This document shows, one piece after another, positions 59,667 to 64,000 of a stretch of 64,000 nt of DNA. Numbering within the stretch: position 1 is the first letter of the stretch; every line of letters starts with the position of its first letter. The stretch spans positions 444,467 through 508,466 of the forward strand of contig NZ_JAPDOD010000002.1 of NCBI RefSeq assembly GCF_027587205.1, in the 5' to 3' direction. A program made the translations under genes and the position numbers. The notes beneath the pieces are model-generated. The model did no database searches and was not told the DNA's origin. It worked only from the letters and a program-made list of their open reading frames with translations. The DNA comes from Solirubrobacter ginsenosidimutans. Lineage in GTDB: Bacteria > Actinomycetota > Thermoleophilia > Solirubrobacterales > Solirubrobacteraceae.

Positions 59667-60353
59667 TTACTCGGAGCGCGTGCGGCGGCGAAGCACGAGG
59701 CCGCCGGAGAGCAGCGCGAGGCCGCCGAGCAGAACGGGGATCGCCGCGAAACCGGTGAACGGGAGCTGGCTCGTCTGGGCCGCGGCTGCGGCCTGGCGGG
59801 TCGGCTGGGTCTCGGTCTCCTCGGCGGGGAGGACGCCCGAGCCGGTGGTGGTCGCCGGCTTCGTCGCCGTCGTCGGGGCGTTGTTCGCCTCGGCGGGGAG
59901 GACGCCGCCCTCACCGCAGACGTCGGACGGGTTGACCGCGCCGCTCTTCTGGTCGGTCGGCGTGGCCGTGCAGACCGGGGTCGGCGTCGGCGTGGCGCAG
60001 CTGCCGGCCGGGCTGGTCTTGTTGTCCGTCGGCGTCGGGGTGCACTCTGCGGCCGGCGTGACCGTGGGCGTCGGCGTCGGGGTGGGCGTCTCGTACTGGG
60101 CGACAGCGGCGTTCGTGCCTGACTGCGCCGAGCCGCCGCCCTGGATCGCAAGGCCCGCACCGGCGGTGCTGAAGAGCATCCCGGAGACGAGCAGACCGAG
60201 GATGGCGATTCGTGACTTCATGGACTGGCTACTCCTCCGTGAGGGATCCGCCGCGCGGCGGCGAACTCGCTGCTTAATCTCGTCCAGCTCCAATTCCGTG
60301 GCCTGAGGCCGCTCATCCTTCAGGAGCCGTATGACGTCGTCGAACTCGGTCAT
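59667..60353 (-). CDS. LPxTG-type surface protein with cytosolic N-terminal segment (candidate anti-sigma-like)
   Basis: A 228-residue protein. Residues 1-45 are soluble and charged (MTEFDDVIRLLKDERPQATE, LELDEIKQRVRRRAADP). A hydrophobic segment follows (about 47-70, RIAILGLLVSGMLFSTAGAG), then a Thr/Pro-rich exposed region with paired Cys, and a sorting signal: LPFTG (197-201), hydrophobic helix and RRRTRSE. The protein would be anchored to the wall by sortase. It is divergent from an ECF sigma gene (46 bp apart). If residues 1-45 are translated they would face the cytoplasm like an anti-sigma domain; if translation starts at the internal ATG (60221) it is a plain signal-peptide protein. 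Confidence 0.72.
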   Translation of the reverse strand: MTEFDDVIRLLKDERPQATELELDEIKQRVRRRAADPSRRSSQSMKSRIAILGLLVSGMLFSTAGAGLAIQGGGSAQSGTNAAVAQYETPTPTPTPTVTPAAECTPTPTDNKTSPAGSCATPTPTPVCTATPTDQKSGAVNPSDVCGEGGVLPAEANNAPTTATKPATTTGSGVLPAEETETQPTRQAAAAAQTSQLPFTGFAAIPVLLGGLALLSGGLVLRRRTRSE

Positions 60354-60399
60354 CGCACACTGATACGAAGCTCGACCCCGATTCCTTACTGGCGAATCT

Positions 60400-60873
60400 T
60401 TGAAAGACGACGAGTTCGAAGTTCTGTATAGCGAGCAAGCCCAGGGCTTGTTTGCGTTTCTGGTCTATCGGACGAATGATCGATCGCTGGCCGAGGACCT
60501 GCTGGCGGACGCGTTCGAGCGGGCGCTGCGCGGCAAGTTCAACCCGCGCAAGGGGTCGGCGAAGACGTGGCTCTACACGATCGCACTCAACGTGTTGCGC
60601 GATCACGTCCGCCGGACCACCGCCGAGGGGCGGGCCTACGCGAAGGTCGACGTCGGGGCGGAGGGCGCGGATCCGTTCGCGGGCGTCGAGGTCCGCGACG
60701 AGCTGTTGCGGGCGTTGAGCGTCTTGGCGGCGGAGGAGCGTGAAGCGATCGCCCTGCGCTTCGGCGCCGATCTGACGGTCCCCGAGATGGCGTCAGTGCT
60801 CGGCGTGCCGCTGACCACGGTCGAGGGCCGCGTCTACCGCGCGCTGCGCAAACTCCGCGAGGCGCTAGCCTAG
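60400..60873 (+). CDS. ECF RNA polymerase sigma factor
   Basis: A 157-residue ECF sigma factor. Region 2 is EFEVLYSEQAQGLFAFLVYR...LLADAFERALRGKF and AKTWLYTIALNVLRDHVRR; region 4 is LSVLAAEEREAIALRFGADL, VPEMASVLGVPLTTVEGRVY. The start is TTG 60400. It is divergent from the LPFTG protein, a likely regulatory partner or target. The 118 bp between its end and the SRP RNA should contain the RNA's promoter; I see no gene there. Confidence 0.92.
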   Translation: MKDDEFEVLYSEQAQGLFAFLVYRTNDRSLAEDLLADAFERALRGKFNPRKGSAKTWLYTIALNVLRDHVRRTTAEGRAYAKVDVGAEGADPFAGVEVRDELLRALSVLAAEEREAIALRFGADLTVPEMASVLGVPLTTVEGRVYRALRKLREALA

Positions 60874-60991
60874 GGCCCGGACCGTGCTAGGCGGGGCAGT
60901 AGCGGCGTCCTATATCCGCAATCCGCTCTAGCGGAGCTGAATTCCCTCTCGAGGGGCACGGCTCCGGGCCAACGTACGCTGCCACGGCGTC

Positions 60992-61091
60992 GATGGTCGG
61001 GTCCCGCACGACGTCGGCCCGTGAATCAGGTCAGGTCCGGAAGGAAGCAGCCTTAAGCGGTCACCGGTGGGCGTCGCGGGGTCGCCCGATC
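60992..61091 (+). ncRNA. ffs: Signal recognition particle RNA (small bacterial type)
   Basis: The universally conserved apical loop is present: GGTCAGGTCCGGAAGGAAGC at 61029-61048, followed by AGCC. Flanking segments pair to close the long stem: GATGGTCGGGTCCCGC (60992-61007) with GCGGGGTCGCCCGATC (61076-61091). This gives an about 100-nt hairpin like the 4.5S-type SRP RNA that binds Ffh. Its position just before dnaX is a common bacterial arrangement, although here a membrane-protein gene intervenes. Ends are accurate to a few bases. Confidence 0.93.
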
Positions 61092-61144
61092 GGAGTCAGT
61101 GAGGCGGACAGTCCCTGGAGGCCGACTTCGACAGAGGGTGCACG

Positions 61145-61208
61145 GTCCACTTCTTTTGGCGGGTGGCGGCCGGCTTCGCCGGCGCCGACCCGCCGAAAAG
61201 AAGTGGAC
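61145..61208. terminator. Bidirectional hairpin terminator after the SRP RNA
   Basis: A 64-bp inverted repeat: outer arms GTCCACTTCTTTT/AAAAGAAGTGGAC (13 bp), then GGCGGGT/ACCCGCC with one bulged base, and an inner CCGGC-TTC-GCCGG. The T/A runs at the outer arms fit factor-independent termination in both directions, for the SRP RNA (plus) and the GT39-like gene (minus). Confidence 0.7.
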
Positions 61209-61250
61209 TGTCGAGTGATCGCTAGCGCTCACACTCGCGGGCACAGCGCC

Positions 61251-62603
61251 TCAGCAGTGGCTGTACACGACCCAGGACGGGTTCTCCGCCGCTCGCTGGA
61301 ACCCCGGCGGCACGCTCGCCGTCAGCGTCTTCGGGTCGTGCGGGTCGAGCGTGAAGTTGCGTCGCACCCGCTCGTTCGCCGGGTCGAGGTAGACGCCCTT
61401 GGTCGGCTGCTCGAGCTGGGCCGACACGATCTCGCCCGGCGGGATGCCGGTCCACAGCGCGACGTGCGGGACCGGGCGGTGGTTCGGGACCGCGACCGGG
61501 CGGCACGGAATCTCGTCGGTGATCGCGTGCAGGTCGGAGAGGATCTCCTGCTGGGTGCCCATCGAGCCGCGCAGGTCGTCGATCCGATTGACCTGGCCGG
61601 GGGCGAAGACGACGAAGGCGAGCAGCACGACGGCGCCGATCGCCATCCAGCGGTTTCGCCACGGGTCCTCGCGGTCGAGCTGCAGCCAGCCGAACATCCC
61701 GGCGCCGCAGAAGATGGCCAGGATCGCGGCCGGCAGCAGCAGATAGCGACCGAGGATCGGCAGGCCGGCCGCCGCCAGGACGCAGAAGGCGGCGATCGAG
61801 ACGAAGCCGGCTGCGATCGGCAGCGCGGCCTTTCGGCGCATCAGCGCCAGGACGAGGATTCCTCCCGCGGCGGCGCCGAGGAGGCCGGGCTCGCGCAGGA
61901 TCTCCCCGAGCCGGCGCGGGACGGTGCTCGGGACGGCGAGCAGGCCGGTCGTGCGCTGCAGCACCTCCGCGTTGTCGCGGGTGCCGAGCAGCGAGTGCAG
62001 CGGGTCGCCGGCGAGGACGAGGTCGTGGGCCATCCAGATGACCGGCGCGGCGGCGGCCCAGGGCAGGAGCTTGAGGTCGCGTTTGTAGGCCGCGTAGGCG
62101 AAGGCGAACAGCCACGCCTCGGGCCTGAGCAGGCCGGCGAGGCCGAGCAGCACGAGGACGGTTCGCGGTCCACGGCCGCGGGCCTCGGCGAGGACGGCTC
62201 CGAGCGCGAGGGCGACGTACGGGATGTCGACGTAGGCGCGGACGCCGAAGCTCAGGACCGGGATGCGGGTGAGGATCACGATCCCCGCCACGGCGCCGGC
62301 CGCCGGCCCGAACCAGTGGGCGCCGAGCTCGTAGGTCACCCACGCCAGCGCGCCCAGCGACAGAAAGGCGATCACGACCCAGAGCGTCTGACCCGCGTCG
62401 CCGAACGGCGTCAGGACGACGCCGAGCGCCGTCGCGAGCGGATGCGGGGTGGGGGCGACGGGGACGCTGAAGTCCGGCTGGCGCAGATGCGCCACGTCGC
62501 CGCCCCACAACAGGCTGTACGCGGTGTCGTAGTTCAGGAAGCCCGCGCCGACCAGCGCCCACGCGACGAGCGCTCCGAGCGGGATCATGATCGCCGCGCG
62601 CAC
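61251..62603 (-). CDS. Membrane glycosyltransferase-like protein (GT39/ArnT-type)
   Basis: A 450-residue polytopic protein with about 11 helices. The start GAGFLNYDTAYSLLWGGDVA has the Asp in the first exported loop typical of GT-C enzymes. VAPTPHPLATALG, LRPEAWLFAFAYAAYKRDLK and a soluble C-terminal 120 residues (LHAITDEIPCRPVAVPNHRP) follow. Such proteins use polyprenyl-phosphate sugars outside the membrane; the acceptor is unknown. GTG 62603 leaves 39 bp to the divergent dnaX start. Confidence 0.75.
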   Translation of the reverse strand: MRAAIMIPLGALVAWALVGAGFLNYDTAYSLLWGGDVAHLRQPDFSVPVAPTPHPLATALGVVLTPFGDAGQTLWVVIAFLSLGALAWVTYELGAHWFGPAAGAVAGIVILTRIPVLSFGVRAYVDIPYVALALGAVLAEARGRGPRTVLVLLGLAGLLRPEAWLFAFAYAAYKRDLKLLPWAAAAPVIWMAHDLVLAGDPLHSLLGTRDNAEVLQRTTGLLAVPSTVPRRLGEILREPGLLGAAAGGILVLALMRRKAALPIAAGFVSIAAFCVLAAAGLPILGRYLLLPAAILAIFCGAGMFGWLQLDREDPWRNRWMAIGAVVLLAFVVFAPGQVNRIDDLRGSMGTQQEILSDLHAITDEIPCRPVAVPNHRPVPHVALWTGIPPGEIVSAQLEQPTKGVYLDPANERVRRNFTLDPHDPKTLTASVPPGFQRAAENPSWVVYSHC

Positions 62604-62642
62604 CCCGAGGCGGCCGAGGGCGCCACTAGACTCAGACAGCCC

Positions 62643-64000
62643 GTGGCCGCTTCTTTGTACCGCCGTCATCGCCCCCGCACGTTCGCAGACGTGGTCGGCC
62701 AAGAGCATGTCGTCCGCACGCTCTCCAACGCGATCGAGCAAGGTCGCGTCCACCACGCGTACCTGTTCGTCGGCTCCAGGGGCACCGGCAAGACGTCCAT
62801 GGCCAAGATCCTGGCGGCTTCGCTGAACTGCCAGGGTGAGGCCGGCGGCGGCACCGGCCCTTCCGGCCCGACGATCACGCCGTGCGGCACCTGCGAGTCC
62901 TGCCGCTCGATCGCGACGGCGACCTCCTTGGACGTCGTCGAGATGGACGCCGCGTCCAACAACTCCGTCGACGACATCCGCGACCTGCGCGAGCGGGTGG
63001 GCTACGCGCCGGTGGGCGGCGGCTACAAGGTCTACATCCTCGACGAGGCGCACATGCTGACCTCGGCGGCGTGGAACGCGTTCCTCAAGACGCTCGAGGA
63101 GCCGCCGCCGCACACGATCTTCGTGCTGGCCACGACCGAGGCGAACAAGGTGCTGCCGACGGTCGTGGACCGCTGCCACCGCTTCGACTTCGGGCGGCCT
63201 TCGGTCGTCCAGATCGCCTCGGTGCTCCGCCGCGCGGCGATTTCCGAGTCGATCGAGATCCCGGACGAGGCGATCGCGCTGGTCGCCCGGTCGGCGACGG
63301 GCTCGTTCCGCGACGCGCTCGGGACTTTGGAGCAGCTGCTGGCGTACTCGGGTTCGTCGATCGTTCTCGACGACGTGCTGGCGGTGTTGGGCGCCGCCGA
63401 CGCGGACCTCCTGTTCGGCACGCTCGACGCGATCTCGGCCGGCGACGCCCGCTCCGCCCTGCTCGCGGCTGCGCGGTTGGCCGACTCGGGACGCGATCTC
63501 GGCCGCTTCTTCGGCGATCTGGAGGCGCACGCCCGCGGCCTGCTGATCACCCAGGTGCTCGGCGCCGTCCCGGCCGAGCTGTCGGTCACGCCTGAGCAGG
63601 ACGAGCGCCTGGCCGAGCAGTCCAAGCGCGTCGGCGGTGCCGAGATCGTCCGCCTGCTCGAGCTGATCGCCAACGCCCTGCGCGCGATGAAGGACGGCGC
63701 AGATCCGCGCACCCAGCTCGAGCTCGCCCTGGTGAAGGCGGCGAAGCCCGATCTGGAGCCGACCGTCAAGGCGCTGCAGGCCCGCATCGCCCGGCTGGAG
63801 AGCGCTCCGCCGGCACCGGCGCCGCCGCGCACCCCGGACCGTCCGGAGACCCCGGCGGGCCGCGCCACCTCGGCGCCCTCGACCCCGAGCAGTGGCACGC
63901 CCGCGCCGGGCCCAGCGTCCGCGGACCGCGGCACACCGGCCCACGCGGCCGGCACACCGGCGCACGCGGCCGCCACGCCCGCGCCCGCCACCACGACGCC
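62643..64000 (+). CDS. dnaX: DNA polymerase III subunits gamma/tau (5' part; runs off the window)
   Basis: The clamp-loader ATPase. The 452 codons visible start at GTG 62643 with LYRRHRPRTFADVVGQEHVV. Walker A is GSRGTGKT (44-51); a zinc site is formed by Cys63, Cys81, Cys84 and Cys87; Walker B DEAH is at 134-137; and the sensor/arginine-finger region is LPTVVDRCHRFDFG. Domain III extends to about residue 375, then a Pro/Ala/Thr-rich linker (PAPPRTPDRPETPAGRA...) begins, which is the usual start of the tau extension. The right end of the gene is missing from the window. Confidence 0.97.
   Translation, partial: MAASLYRRHRPRTFADVVGQEHVVRTLSNAIEQGRVHHAYLFVGSRGTGKTSMAKILAASLNCQGEAGGGTGPSGPTITPCGTCESCRSIATATSLDVVEMDAASNNSVDDIRDLRERVGYAPVGGGYKVYILDEAHMLTSAAWNAFLKTLEEPPPHTIFVLATTEANKVLPTVVDRCHRFDFGRPSVVQIASVLRRAAISESIEIPDEAIALVARSATGSFRDALGTLEQLLAYSGSSIVLDDVLAVLGAADADLLFGTLDAISAGDARSALLAAARLADSGRDLGRFFGDLEAHARGLLITQVLGAVPAELSVTPEQDERLAEQSKRVGGAEIVRLLELIANALRAMKDGADPRTQLELALVKAAKPDLEPTVKALQARIARLESAPPAPAPPRTPDRPETPAGRATSAPSTPSSGTPAPGPASADRGTPAHAAGTPAHAAATPAPATTT

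Noticed and set aside
61251..63965. 904-codon minus-strand open frame covering the dnaX region
   Set aside because: The part beyond 62603 is antisense to dnaX, whose motifs are unmistakable on the plus strand.

Overview
This is a GC-rich chromosomal segment whose gene families point to an actinobacterium of the class Thermoleophilia (Solirubrobacter/Conexibacter-like). That placement is an inference from protein style, the small bacterial SRP RNA next to dnaX and the frequent GTG/TTG starts; no 16S gene is present.

Region 1 (1-14.6 kb) is ordinary accessory chromosome: a GT2 glycosyltransferase and PhzF pair, an LtrA-like membrane protein, an SDR, a PPOX/HxlR divergent pair with tandem operator-like palindromes, an ECF sigma factor coupled to its DGPF/YCII partner, an orphan peptide-ABC permease beside the tail of a lost P-type ATPase, a lipoprotein hydrolase, a secreted Hcp-fold protein, and a NarL-type two-component system facing an MMPL exporter.

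Region 2 (14.6-32.4 kb) mixes intact genes with decay. Intact genes are two secreted beta-rich surface proteins, an HtrA-like protein lacking its catalytic His and Ser, HxlR and LysR regulators, an aldo/keto reductase, a ParB-like protein, adenine deaminase, a PAS/HisKA_3/receiver kinase and an HSL-type esterase. Remnants are a tyrosine recombinase, a mycofactocin-type SDR, a LysR tail, and a CHASE histidine kinase with two frameshifts that is fused to the first 72 codons of an LLM flavin oxidoreductase.

Region 3 (32.7-41.8 kb) is a complete 9,057-bp actinomycete integrative and conjugative element (AICE) inserted in a tRNA-Val(CAC) gene between perfect 44-bp direct repeats. It carries integrase, excisionase, a RepSA-like initiator, an FtsK/TraB-type translocase, an SCO3933-like protein, a GntR (KorSA-like) repressor with two predicted matching operators, and a Nudix protein related in context to Pif of pSAM2. 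Its cargo is a compact three-gene operon headed by an uncharacterised TIGR04255-family protein; this is the best candidate here for an undescribed (possibly defence or immunity) system. The left end holds about 540 bp of hairpin-rich non-coding DNA.

Region 4 (41.9-59.2 kb) is a Wzx/Wzy-type exopolysaccharide locus: PHP phosphatase, flippase, five GT4-like glycosyltransferases, two polymerase/ligase proteins, a Wzz-BY-kinase, an initiating sugar-phosphate transferase and two secreted GHL15-like putative glycosidases. One glycosidase is preceded by a well-formed cyclic di-GMP-I (GEMM-I) riboswitch, which would tie the polymer-processing step directly to the biofilm second messenger.

Region 5 (59.2-64 kb) contains an LPFTG-anchored protein divergent from an ECF sigma factor, the SRP RNA, a bidirectional hairpin terminator, a GT39-like membrane protein and the 5' part of dnaX, which runs off the window.
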